NCBI GenBank assembly: GCA_004151065.3
Contig: NWUY0300030827.1
Span: 5,280-23,230, forward strand
Direction: 5' to 3'
From: Larix sibirica
Taxonomy: Eukaryota > Streptophyta > Pinopsida > Pinales > Pinaceae
DNA: 17,951 bases
The first letter of the stretch is position 1, and each line of letters begins with the position of its first letter. The notes below the pieces were generated by a model. The model was not told the origin of the DNA, did not search any database, and saw only the letters and a list, made by a program, of their open reading frames with translations. Made by a program: the position numbers and the translations under genes. Positions 1 to 8,664 of the stretch are shown here, piece after piece.

Positions 1-1600
1 ACACTTGCCTCAGCAAGACACTCGGACAGTTCTGCAACTCTTCACTTTATAATTTATTCAACAGTCTCAGTTGTTATCTTCACTACTTCTTTGGCAATAA
101 GGTCCACATCTGACCTCGATCGATAAAGTCGTTCCTGAAGGGAAATTAGCTAATTTTCCCAATTACACCAACCTTCTTTTCTCCATTCTCTGCTGCAGTT
201 ACAACCACTACAACATAATCCATGACATTATGTCATTCTTGCCTTTCAATAAGCGTGCTTTCCTTCTCTTACAACCCAAAATGCTTAACCCCCGGAAATT
301 ACTCAATTTCAAATATATTTTTTGCTTTACATTCTAGGTTCAATTTACTTACCTCTTCCCTACTGACAGGTTCACAGTTTCTCTCTACTACAAAAACATC
401 TTCAACGCTTTATGCAGTGATTGCTCCATTGCTTTCTTCTTCTTCTATGCCTACTCTGGCATAGTCATCTTCAGTTCTCAACTCTTCCTTGGGAATAACC
501 TCAAGGGATTCACCATTAGCTTCGTTCACAAGGAAGTCCTATGCATATTTTTGCTCTCGTTGCTCTGGCACCTGTACACATTGCACACCCTCAACACCAC
601 TCACATCATCAGCAACTTTCATTGCTAGATTCTTTTCACAATTGACTACTACAAAGGCAGCGTCATCTTTTGTATTAAAATTTCCATCCACTCGTGCATG
701 TGCACAGTGGGATTCACTGACTGCAAACTCAACAACTTGAATGTCCTCTTCTACTGCACGCTCATCGATGATTTCTTTAAACATATTGGTAGCAAATCAT
801 TAATAACATTAATTGTATCCATAAACACATCTTTCTTAACCATTTTTTCATCATCCACCAGCACATTGAGTTTTTCATTATCTTCAACAAAACATACTAC
901 TTTAAGAGCAGTTTCTTCATCTTCTTTATCAGCAATTGACATTGTTGGGTTCACTAGACCACTAGCTACAACACTACCATCTTCATCAACATCTTCATCA
1001 TCATCATCATCATCCAAATGCGCACCTGCACAGTGGGATACACTCGTTGCATCGATGGAAACATCATCATGATCATCATTAGCAATATACCTTGTTGGAT
1101 TCACCAAGACATAGACTGTTGCAAAGGTAGTTCTGTAATATTCTTCCACAAGTAACAGACCATTTTGGGATTTTCCTTCCACAATATGCAAATGCTATGT
1201 TCTGCTGACAGAGACATCATCTTACTCAATCTCTTATGTTCTCTCTGCTTTAGCGAAGTCTATCTCAACTTCTTCAAGTTCTGTTGCTGCTATAGATAAT
1301 ACAACAATCTCTTCATCTTCTCTATCTTCAACATCATCCACTAGATTGTTGTATGTGAACAATGGGATTCACCTTCCTCATGTGCAGGCTCAGCTGCACA
1401 CACAGGGGCTTCATCAAACTTCTCCTCTGCAAGCACAACTACCGCAAGGTCATCATCTACTTCATCATCCAATAGTGTAGATACACAGTGGGATTCACCA
1501 CATACATGAATTTCTTCTACATCTATTGCAGGGTTCACTCCTAACTCTTCTATAGCCAATAACTCAGTTGAGTGTTGGTCAACAACACTCCCCCTTACAA
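1..1600 (-). pseudogene. Degenerate acidic repeat-rich coding region following copia gag
   Basis: Downstream of the gag block the minus strand keeps coding-like character for over 500 codons in changing frames: 1667-1341, then a second frame from about 1330 to 751 with several stops, then a third from 784 to about 130. The sequence is strongly Asp/Glu rich, including a run of six Asp (HLDDDDDDEDVDEDG, around 1010). Two short motifs recur: ESHC-type (VSESHCAH, ATSVSHCAG, CGESHCVS, GESHCSH) and VNP-type (LVNPTMSIAD, LVNPTRYIAND, GVNPAIDVEE). I do not recognise a known domain. It could be a repeat-expanded Gag C-terminus or a captured coding segment. Frameshifts and about eight stops mean no intact product. 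Confidence 0.5.
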
Positions 1601-1922
1601 CAAACTCTTGATTCAGGCATTCCCACACTTCTCTAGCAATGGTGGCTTCACATACAACATTAAACATACTATCATCCAGAGCTTGCTAGATGAAGAATAA
1701 TGTTAAGGAATCTCTAGCCTCATCACGGTGGTCTTCATATCCATTCACAACGAAACTCCAGAAACCTTCATAACAAAGGAACGCATCCATCTTTAGTAAC
1801 CAAACATTAAAATTCTTACCAGTGAAATGTGGGGGTGATCTAAGATCCAATCTACACCCATCATCTTCGACCTGGCATCTATCAACTTCATGGATTTTGG
1901 GCTTCTCTACTATAGCTGGAAC
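1341..1922 (-). pseudogene. Ty1-copia gag N-terminal region (UBN2-like), broken by a stop
   Basis: One minus-strand frame is open from 1922 except for a TAG at 1688-1686. It reads HFTGKNFNVWLLKMDAF, then GFWSFVVNGYEDHRDEARDS, then (after the stop) QALDDSMFNVVCEATIAREV and WECLNQEF. This follows the copia Gag pattern: a Trp-centred N-terminal block, a W-x-x-V-x-x-G-Y-E block, an ALxxI/M-F block and a final A-x-E-x-W-x-x-L-x-x-x-F/Y. Gag would form the virus-like particle that packages element RNA in the cytoplasm. No start codon is visible upstream in this frame, which begins after a TAG at 1925-1923. From about 1600 downward the frame changes to acidic sequence unlike ordinary Gag. No CCHC knuckle was found. 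The family call is from pattern recognition, not a search. Confidence 0.7.
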
Positions 1923-2923
1923 CTATCCATACACCCCTGCAAAATACTATGCTTCGACTCTTATGTTTCTTCTTCTTATTTCTTTTAGTCTTCTTTGTTG
2001 ACCCATATATCTCCTTTTACAGCACATTGTTGCTCTACAGCTTGCACTTTAACCAAGTGGTTGGACACAATAAATTAGCCCCTTCTGAGACTAAAACTAC
2101 ACAACCCTTATACCAAGGTCCTTTTCCTCACAATCACAACTATCAAATACCCTAAGCTTATGCTCCACTTCACAAGATACAATACACTGCACAGCACAAT
2201 AAAAGCTATGGCCTACTCAGACTTCATCTGCGGCTTCAAACACTAATAGACTTGTGTCTCTCAACTCGATCACGAGGAGTTCTGGCAATTACATGTGGGA
2301 TACACTTCCACCACGTGGGATACACTTCCACTTGACAAAACTTACTCTTCAAATGACCAATAGGCCTACCAACTATCTCACTCATTAGGAATGAAGATAG
2401 ACACATACAAAACCAAAAAATACAACACTCACAGCTTTTGTTGCATGAGGGACTTTCTTCCCCTCAAACACACTGAAAGATTTTCGCTCACAACACCAAA
2501 CTTACTCCCAACTGAAGCGCTAATGACTTAGCAGTCAATAGCAAACAACCTTTAGACTAAACCCTCACTTCAACACTTGAAGATATAAATCTTCCTTGCT
2601 CACAATTGGAGCGATCCTCACACATCCTACACTGAGCTAACTCAACTTCTCAACGGCTGTACACCTAATTAGAGGATAACCAAGCCCAATAGACTCAAGA
2701 GCACAACTGGCTCAACTCAAACCAAGGATTCCTACCCACAAACTACTAATGACACAAATCATCCAACGACGAACAGACTCTCCCTTCAACCTAACCGATT
2801 GAATAAAACCCCTATCTAGTGGAGCAACGCTCAACACCAATAACCGTGCTCTATCTTCGGCTCTGCTGGTTGGAATCACGTCCAAATATGATTGGTGGAG
2901 ACTAGCTCTACACCATTATCCTA
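1923..2923 (-). other. Untranslated leader of the copia element
   Basis: About 1 kb lies between the primer site and the gag-like frame. No coding pattern stands out on either strand. It contains a 20-bp tandem pair (2293-2332) whose core GTGGGATACAC also occurs in the coding part of the element. A plus-strand frame near 1949-2155 is hydrophobic low-complexity sequence and was not called. Confidence 0.5.
2293..2332. repeat. 20-bp tandem pair with the GTGGGATACAC core
   Basis: The block RYGTGGGATACACTTCCA occurs at 2293 and 2313, a 20-bp period with one difference. Related copies (CACAGTGGGATTCAC) lie in the acidic coding region of the same element. Confidence 0.8.
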
Positions 2924-2934
2924 CTTTGATACCA
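2924..2934 (-). other. Primer binding site (initiator tRNA-Met type) of the copia element
   Basis: The minus strand reads TGGTATCAAAG, one base from the TGGTATCAGAG complement of plant initiator tRNA-Met used by most Ty1-copia elements. It sits 2 bases after the CA that ends the putative LTR, so it fixes both orientation and the LTR inner end. Confidence 0.8.
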
Positions 2935-3063
2935 ATTGAAAGATCCAGGAAAAGCTAAAACCGCTCTACCACCAAACAAATGCATAGACACACAAAGAAA
3001 ATAGCGAAACATAACCAAATTTTTACTCTATTCATTCCCCATCTATTAATTGATAAAATTACA

Positions 3064-3071
3064 TATTTATA
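3064..3071 (-). promoter_or_regulatory. TATA box of the copia LTR
   Basis: The minus strand reads GTATAAATATG here, about 130 bp before the LTR 3' end and the primer site. That is the expected place for a retrotransposon promoter. Activity cannot be judged. Confidence 0.5.
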
Positions 3072-3430
3072 CACACATGGTGATTTTCACGACCACCAAA
3101 ATTTTCCATCGGGCTAGAAACTATAGAAATATGCGCAAATGCATCGGTAAAATTAATCTCCAATTGAACCATTGGGCTTTACCAACGGCACTCCAAAAAT
3201 GTGCCTCCAAAACTAACTTCGATATAAACCTCCACATGACTTCCGCATGTCACTCTATGATTGGTCAACAGGCTATCCCTATCAGCATTTTCCATCGAAC
3301 CTCCTCATGGTGCCTCCTTTCTATTACTTCGTTGGTGAACTCTGCAACGTTGACGCATGTCCCATCGAGAATCCTCCATTGTCCTTCAACGTTGTTTCAC
3401 TGCTTGGCAACACCGATACAACTCCCCGAT

Positions 3431-3690
3431 GATCTGTCGAGGTTCCTTCGTCAGTCCTCGCCTAACTGGCACCTCTTTGCAACTCTGATGCGCTGACTCT
3501 AATATGTTGTCGGACCTTGTCCATCGGACCTTTGTTTGGTATGCACTTCCAGCACCTCAGATATTTATCCTCAATGATTTGTTGGGGTTCCACCATCAGC
3601 CCTGTCTATCGACCCTTGCCTAACCGGCACACTTCCACATCTCTGTTATGCAGACACTAATATGTCAACACGTGTCCTGTCGGACTTCTC
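3431..3690. repeat. Degenerate repeat of about 145-158 bp inside the LTR U3
   Basis: GGTTCCTTCGTCAG at 3441 matches GGTTCCACCATCAG at 3586, and GCCTAACTGGCAC at 3460 matches GCCTAACCGGCAC at 3618. Both are followed by an ACTAATATGT-like block. The offset changes from 145 to 158 because of a 13-base insertion. The two copies are old and diverged. Confidence 0.5.
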
Positions 3691-4240
3691 TGTTGGGCAT
3701 TCCATTATGTGCACCCAAACATAACATCGATACTTTGGGACCGATACTCTGTTGGACTTCATTCGTTGAGGCTCCTCTTGAGTAGTCCTGTTGACAACTC
3801 CGATATCCATCCTTGATGACCAATTGGCAACTACCACTTGTCACTACGGTGAGACTTCCCATCAAGGCTCCTCCAAAACTCCTATGATTACACCACCGAT
3901 ATTAAACACCAACACCCTCTAAGATGCTACCACGCATCATCCTCTGATTTGCTATCAGGCTTTCTCCATTGGGGTTCTCCACAAGCTCCTCAATACAAAG
4001 CCAATTTTTTCTTCTTTCCTTGGCAGCTTCTGCTGGGCGACTCCACGCAGCTGTATTCAATCTGGTAGATGAAAATTTTATGTCTTATCTGGACAAAACA
4101 CGGCGCCATTACTCTTACCTGCAATCCTCTTAAATGCAAGTATGGGCCACCTCACAGCCTAACCAGCTGAATTATAAATGATGGCTGAACTGCCATGCTG
4201 CCTATTCGACTGACTGAACATCGATCTGACTGAGCATTTC

Positions 4241-4352
4241 TCAAGCCCTGCAATGGCATAACTGCGCCGACTTAACTCAATCAAGACCTGCAATGACAAA
4301 ACTGCGCCAACTTAACTCGATCGAGCCCTGCAATGACATAACTGCGCCAACA
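4241..4352 (-). repeat. 40-bp tandem repeat at the outer end of the LTR (U3), about 2.7 copies
   Basis: The core CCTGCAATGRCAWAACTGCG recurs at 4247, 4287 and 4327 (plus strand), an exact 40-bp period, followed each time by CCRACTTAACTC or, at the last copy, by the putative LTR end. Tandem repeats at the outer edge of U3 are known in plant LTRs as promoter or enhancer repeats. That role is an inference here. Confidence 0.75.
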
Positions 4353-5190
4353 TTGTTGAAGTGCATGCAGGGGTATCATGGACACATGCTTATTTATAAC
4401 TCTTTTTTTAAGTAACAACAGACATGGGTACATTACAAATTGTGAGATTAAACTCAAACTCTAATTTTAGATAACTCTAACTCCAACTTCTTTCCAACAA
4501 AATATATAGCTACCAATTAATGGTCTCATTAGCCTCCTTTTAGTAGTACTTGTAATACACACAATTATCAAATCCCAAGAATTTGGACGGACAAAAAGAT
4601 GGTGCTCCCTATTGCTTACGTAGAGTTCCAAACAGATTGGTAAGGGCTCCTAGGCTATACTACTTTAATGGAGATAGTTGTAGAAAGGTCAACATTTTGT
4701 GTAGTCAAAATCATCCCAGCCAAACTAAATCAGTGATTTCTACCCCCATCTGTGCATAAAAAAAGTAAACTAAGGAAATTGTTGCTTCCAAGAATATCAT
4801 GCATGTACATAGGCAGAAACCCTGGAGTGAAAACAAACATTTAAACGGTAAAATGACAAATTAGATATCCCTACTGCATGTGGTGGTGTATCAAACCCCG
4901 GGAAGGTTTTTGGCTCCGAGGGGAAATCAATAGATTGTGCACATAGAAATGTAGAAGAATTTGTTTCAGATGATGCATAATGTAAACCTTTGAAAGAGAA
5001 GATCTTATCAATTGCATATCCCTTGTTTGAATGTTTCTCAGATTTCCTGAACAAACAAAAACAGTAGCAGTAATTTCTAATAGCAATACAGACAAGAAGA
5101 GGATAGAAGTAACCCATATGCCTGTTTGTGAACACCAGAATCTACAAACAAACAAATACCAGATCACCTCGAGAGAATGTTGCATGAAAG
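4353..5190. other. Intergenic sequence with a weak candidate minus-strand exon at about 4870-5046
   Basis: No firm gene is visible. On the minus strand a good 3' splice site (TTTTGTTTGTTCAG then GAAATC) would open an exon at 5046. The frame from there includes SSETNSSTFLCAQSID and FPSEPKTFPGFDTPPHA, which looks more protein-like than chance. It lies downstream of the ENT exon, which already ends in a stop, so it could only be an alternative 3' exon, a 3'UTR exon or a relic. I could not link it to a donor. Confidence 0.25.
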
Positions 5191-5320
5191 TTACTTAACC
5201 TATAATAGATGATACCAATTGTTTTTTCTTCCACATTTCTAAAACAGTTCAAAAATTACTTAACCTATAATAGATGATACCAATTGTTTTTTCTTCCACA
5301 TTTCTAAAACAGTTCAAAAA
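5191..5320. repeat. Perfect 65-bp tandem duplication
   Basis: Positions 5191-5255 and 5256-5320 are identical over all 65 bases, starting TTACTTAACCTATAATAGAT and ending AACAGTTCAAAAA. Perfect identity in non-coding sequence suggests a young event. It lies downstream of the Agenet-ENT gene's stop codon. Confidence 0.97.
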
Positions 5321-5332
5321 CACATTGTAAAT

Positions 5333-5338
5333 TTTATT
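5333..5338 (-). terminator. Possible poly(A) signal AATAAA for the Agenet-ENT gene
   Basis: The minus strand reads GTAAATAAAAT, about 555 bp after the TAA stop at 5892. A nearer CATAAA variant lies around 5661-5666 and could serve instead. The 3' end is not determinable from sequence alone. Confidence 0.2.
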
Positions 5339-5891
5339 TACTTTCTTTTCTTCTCAGAAATCTTCCACCAAGCGTCCCACTTTTGTTGGACTTCAGAAAA
5401 TATTTAGTGAATAACCCCGTGTATATCACTAAGCTCAACCCCGGCTCTCTTAAGCACTTATAGAGATCAAAACATTGACATGAATGCACCAAAGCAAAGG
5501 CGTCTGGGTTTCATAGTAACAGAATATCATTCCAAGGATGATTAACTAAAACAAAGAATCAAATTTGGGCAATGAATCATCACAACCTGCAGTATATAAT
5601 GTTTAAATTCTTAAAATGTCAAGATTTGTCTAGTACACGGACCAGCACATCTTCATTTTCTTTATGAATAGTGCTAATAGATATCAAACCAAGAAAACTG
5701 ATATAAAGTGAAATTGCACACAATGCTTGAAATTTGACATGAACTGGAAAGGCTGAGATTGCACACAAACTTCAAATGTGCTCTGCATGGATACAGATGA
5801 TCCCATTTCAAAATTGAGAATGTCTACAGAGCTAGAGATGTACTCTGCGTGTATAGGCATCATTGCATTATGAAGACTATACAAAGGAATA

Positions 5892-6272
5892 TTAACAAGC
5901 AAGATTGAGTTTTTGCAGCTCAAGCAAGTGCTCTTGAGAAGTAATATGCAACTCATCCCTAAGATCAGTTAGTAAAAGTTCTGTTTTCCAGCTTAATGTT
6001 TTTCGAGTGCTAAAGACCTGTAACACAGAACGATATGCATTTACTTCTAGCCGATGCGTAATCTCATCTGCTAAGTGATCATGGGTAGACCTTTTCTCGG
6101 TAGCATGGCCAATCTTGTCTTTCTGAACTTGCATATTCATTTTTCTCTCCGGGGATGAATGGACAAAGGCAGTGCTACTTCCATCAATTGAAAGAGAACA
6201 GGCTTTATTGTCAATGTACAAAAGGCCCTTGGCTACGGGAAACTTTGCAGGAAAATTCTTCGGCCCTGTTGC
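5892..6272 (-). other. Last coding exon with the ENT domain (126 codons and stop)
   Basis: The acceptor is preceded by a pyrimidine run (CCTCTTTTGTAG) and by AACTAAT, a plant branch-point-like site about 30 bases upstream. The frame starts ATGPKNFPAK, runs through a basic, low-complexity linker (SSPERKMNMQVQKDK) and ends with the ENT helices and a TAA. In remembered relatives the protein also ends shortly after the EHLLELRxL helix, so the C-terminus looks natural. Confidence 0.85.
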
Positions 6273-8334
6273 CTACAAAAGAGGTTCAAGCAGATATTAG
6301 TTATTCAATTACGGAAGGCTTCAACATCTTACTAAAAAATATTGAAGTTAATTCCACAAGTTCTTAAGAAAGGGATGCTTTCTGAAATTAACCAAAGCAG
6401 ACAAAAGAAAAATACACAGGGAACGTAATGTTATATGTAATGTTTATAACAGATGCAGTTTCCCACCATGCACAGAATAATCATCTTTAGTTTCAACTAG
6501 TGAACTATAAACAATATAGAAGTGCAAACATAGAGAAACAAACTCCAACATTCTTTTACAGAACCCAATATAAACATAGCATTAGAGCATTTAATTGAAA
6601 ACCACCCCAAAATGGAAAGAAAAACCAACTCAGAACAAAATTCCAGCCTGGTATGTCAGAAGTCACTATAAACCAGTTTTTCAAAGCGGTGTTCCCCCGT
6701 TTGAGGGACAAGGACACCTTGAGGGCTAATCCCCAATTTTGTTAATTGTGGGTCTCACAATAAATTTTGCAACTCGCTAACAACATTCCTTAGACCTATT
6801 CACAAAGGATCTCTTACTAATTGCTATCTAAGGCCAAACCAAACTCTTGTACAATATAATAAAAAGAAGTAGATCTCTTACTAATTACTATCTAAGGCCA
6901 AACCAAACTCTTGCACAATCTAATGAAAAGAACTTTTGGTACTCGGTAACTACACTTATCAACCAAAAAATGAGAGGAAGAAAGATGAAATACATGGAAA
7001 CATTGAAGTAATATCATCAGCATAGTAACATGACTTGGATATGGGAATGACTTGGTGAAGCCGAAATCAATATTCTGACAACCATAAATGCGTCTGCATA
7101 ATCCTCAAGAGATGAAACAATTCGGAAAATGCTCAAAATGGACCTCAACAAATGAAAGGATTAGAAAAATGCTTAAGATGGAAAATACTGATCAAAATCA
7201 ATTAAAGTTTACATTATTAGAGTCAAAATTGTTGAGTAACTTGGTCAAGTTCAGTTAAACTTGATCAAACTCATCAAGTAAATCAATTTCAGTCAAACTT
7301 GATCAAATCAACTAAATCTTGGTTGAACTCACCAGTTCAAAACTATTGGAGAGTTTAACCAAACTTGCTTGAAATTGGCCCAAATGAGCAAACTTAGCTC
7401 GTTACTCAGCCAAACCTTGAAGAAATATTTTTTTTTTTTGCATTTTTAGGGTTATAAATGGTACAACATATCTATGTTTGGTCATGTTAAAAATGGCAAT
7501 TTCTTTATGTATGTTAGTAGTTTTTATAGTTCATTCATTGGTGAGGGGCTGGGAGGGTCCCTGGAAGGTCTCTACATTTGGTATCATAGCATGAAAAAGT
7601 TGAGATCACTAAATCAGTATGAAACATTGACATTATTATATATTTTTGTACCCTACACAGTGGGTATGAAAATAGGCCGTGGGATAACTGGCACTCAAAT
7701 CGCCCTGAAAATAGGGTATGAAAATATTGAGATTGCTTTACCCTAAAGCAGGTGTGGAAAACAACAAGATGATTTAAAAGAAAGCATAACTTTGTCGAGC
7801 GTACACATCCACATACAGGCATTCTTAGCATTCACTCTATACACACAGAAGTGGATTAGGAAAAAGAAAAGAGCTTACCTGTAAGGGTGAGGGCGATGGC
7901 AGATACCATGTTCCATTCCTCCAATCCTGCCTTACACGGATATTGGACTGGTGGAATATATTATATGATTTGGTTTCAGGAAATTCAACATAGTATTGCT
8001 GGGCAGGCAGAACCTGCATCACAACACCTCTCCACCACGCATCATTTTCATATGCCTCAACTAAATCACCAATGGCCCACGCAACATTTTCATATGCCTC
8101 AAGTAAATCACCAGTGGCCCAATTTCTGATGTTGGTGCGAGGAGGGCGTGGCCTTAATTGATCGTAATTCGTTTTCTCCACCAGACGATGATCCCCATCC
8201 TCCCCCTTAAATTTTTCAAACAGCACCTCACAGTAGTCCCTCTTACACGACCGTATAACCCCTTCAAACCAGGCACCCTCAAAACCATGCTCCCAACTGC
8301 ACGCCTCTACTTTCATACCAACCTTGAATTTCAT
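5892..8334 (-). CDS. Agenet (plant Tudor-like) and ENT domain protein, two-exon model
   Basis: Join of 8334-7879 and 6272-5892 on the minus strand gives 278 residues. Residues 1-63 and about 72-138 form two Agenet/Tudor-like repeats: GMKVEAC...GAWFEGVI...CEVLFEKF, then GDLVEAYENDAWWRGVV...YYVEFPET. Residues about 222-274 form an ENT domain (RLEVNAYRSVLQVF, LLLTDLRDELHI, EHLLELQKL). Plant proteins with an N-terminal Agenet pair and C-terminal ENT domain are known (Arabidopsis 'plant Tudor-like' proteins such as AT4G32440, from memory) and are thought to read histone marks in the nucleus. The start is the first ATG after an in-frame TGA, and MKFKVG opens the domain as expected. The splice sites CAG/GTAAGC and CTCTTTTGTAG/GC are both phase 0. 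A further small exon inside the 1.6-kb intron cannot be excluded; I recall relatives as longer in the linker. No disabling lesion is visible. Confidence 0.8.
6808..6935. repeat. 64-bp tandem duplication in the intron
   Basis: GATCTCTTACTAATTGCTAT begins at 6808, and GATCTCTTACTAATTACTAT begins at 6872. Both continue through TCTAAGGCCAAACCAAACTC. The copies differ at a handful of sites, so this event is older than the perfect 65-bp one. Confidence 0.92.
7111..7600 (+). mobile_element. LTR remnant with primer binding site, antisense in the intron
   Basis: The plus strand shows a TATA box (GTTATAAATGG, 7453-7459) and an LTR-like end TCTCTACA at 7576. This is followed by TTTGGTATCATAGC, a near match to the tRNA-Met-type primer site (7579-7590). 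Upstream lies repetitive sequence with recurring AAACTTGATCAA (about 7255-7310) and a 40-bp degenerate pair at 7111 and 7151. Almost nothing of the element body follows. The left boundary is uncertain. Confidence 0.55.
7879..8334 (-). other. Coding exon with tandem Agenet repeats (152 codons)
   Basis: The exon is open throughout and ends LPSPSPLQ at a strong donor (CAG then GTAAGCTC). The frame would run only 13 more codons into the intron before a stop, which supports the boundary. Aromatic and acidic positions of the fold are kept: W-F-E-G-V in repeat 1, A-W-W-R-G-V-V in repeat 2, and the closing I-R-V-R-Q-D-W-x-x-G-x-W motif. Codons 72-99 hold the 14-residue duplication described separately. 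Confidence 0.85.
8038..8121 (-). repeat. In-frame 42-bp tandem duplication inside Agenet repeat 2
   Basis: Codons 72-85 (WATGDLLEAYENVA) and 86-99 (WAIGDLVEAYENDA) are adjacent copies with three residue changes. The DNA copies are 8080-8121 and 8038-8079. The second copy runs straight into the expected WWRGVV, so the first copy is the extra one. Confidence 0.95.
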
Positions 8335-8355
8335 CCTTACACCTCCGAAACTACC

Positions 8356-8664
8356 CTGCAAAACCACTTCTCAGTGAACAATGGATGTGAGCAGTGAAGT
8401 AGCAATACCCACATGAATATCAGCAAAAATGAACCAAAACAGAAGCACAGGGTATCAAAATCTGGCTCTAACTACAACACCCAAGACACTAAAACAAGCT
8501 AGCATCTCTGCATTGAAGAATCCCAGCGATCTATGAACCATAGTGGATGGTGTTGCATTGCAGTATAGGAATTATTTCAAAAGAATATATGATAATAAAA
8601 CAGCTATCTTAAATACAACCCAGATGTCTAAAAGCAATTCTCAGTAAAATGGGCGCAGAAATAC
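8356..8664 (-). other. Possible intron in the 5'UTR of the Agenet-ENT gene
   Basis: The minus strand has a donor GAG/GTATTT (exon base 8665) and an acceptor TTTTGCAG/GG (exon base 8355), 21 bases before the start codon. The segment above 8665 (GGAGAAGAAGAAGGTGG, purine rich) would be the untranslated first exon. Transcript data are needed to confirm it. Confidence 0.35.

Larger units (their letters stand above)
1..4352 (-). mobile_element. 5' part of a decayed Ty1-copia LTR retrotransposon, running off the left edge
   Basis: Read on the minus strand, the parts come in retrotransposon order: putative LTR (4352 down to 2937), primer binding site (2934-2924), leader of about 1 kb, gag-like coding (1922 to 1341) and a long acidic coding stretch to the window edge. 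Protease, integrase, reverse transcriptase and the 3' LTR are not visible and would lie to the left. The copia assignment rests on the tRNA-Met-type primer site together with a gag N-terminus of the copia (UBN2-like) type. Several stops and at least two frame changes show it cannot move by itself. The outer LTR boundary is inferred, so the right end is approximate. Confidence 0.7.
2937..4352 (-). repeat. Putative 5' LTR of the copia element (about 1.4 kb)
   Basis: On the minus strand this stretch begins TGTTGGCGCAG and ends CTTTCA, giving the TG...CA ends typical of LTRs, and the primer binding site follows 2 bases later. A TATA box lies about 130 bp before the 3' end, so U3 would be long and R-U5 short. 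The inner end is well fixed by the primer site. The outer end is a judgement: another TG start lies near 4417, and the second LTR is not in the window to compare. At 1.4 kb it is long for a copia LTR. Plus-strand open frames inside it look incidental. Confidence 0.55.
6273..7878 (-). other. Intron of the Agenet-ENT gene
   Basis: A 1606-bp AT-rich intron in phase 0. It contains a 64-bp duplication and an antisense LTR remnant. No further conserved exon was recognised in it, but an exon under about 60 codons could have been missed. Confidence 0.65.

Noticed and set aside
698-1072. Plus-strand Ser/Thr-rich open frame
   Set aside because: It is the complement of the acidic minus-strand coding repeat (GAT/GAA codons read as ATC/TTC), so it is a shadow.
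1561-1620. AAGGGGGAGTGTTG on the minus strand, like a polypurine tract next to an LTR start
   Set aside because: It lies directly after the gag block, far from any expected 3' LTR, and no LTR-like sequence matching 2937-4352 follows.
3050-3496. Plus-strand open frame of 148 codons
   Set aside because: It lies wholly inside the putative copia LTR, has no domain pattern, and runs against the element's coding strand.
5213-5284. TTGGTATCA on the minus strand inside the 65-bp duplication, resembling a primer site
   Set aside because: Only the first nine bases match, no LTR end or TATA box is nearby, and the duplication explains the two copies.
7474-7831. Open frames on both strands inside the intron
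   Set aside because: They overlap the LTR end and primer site. Neither has a recognisable domain or coding-like composition.
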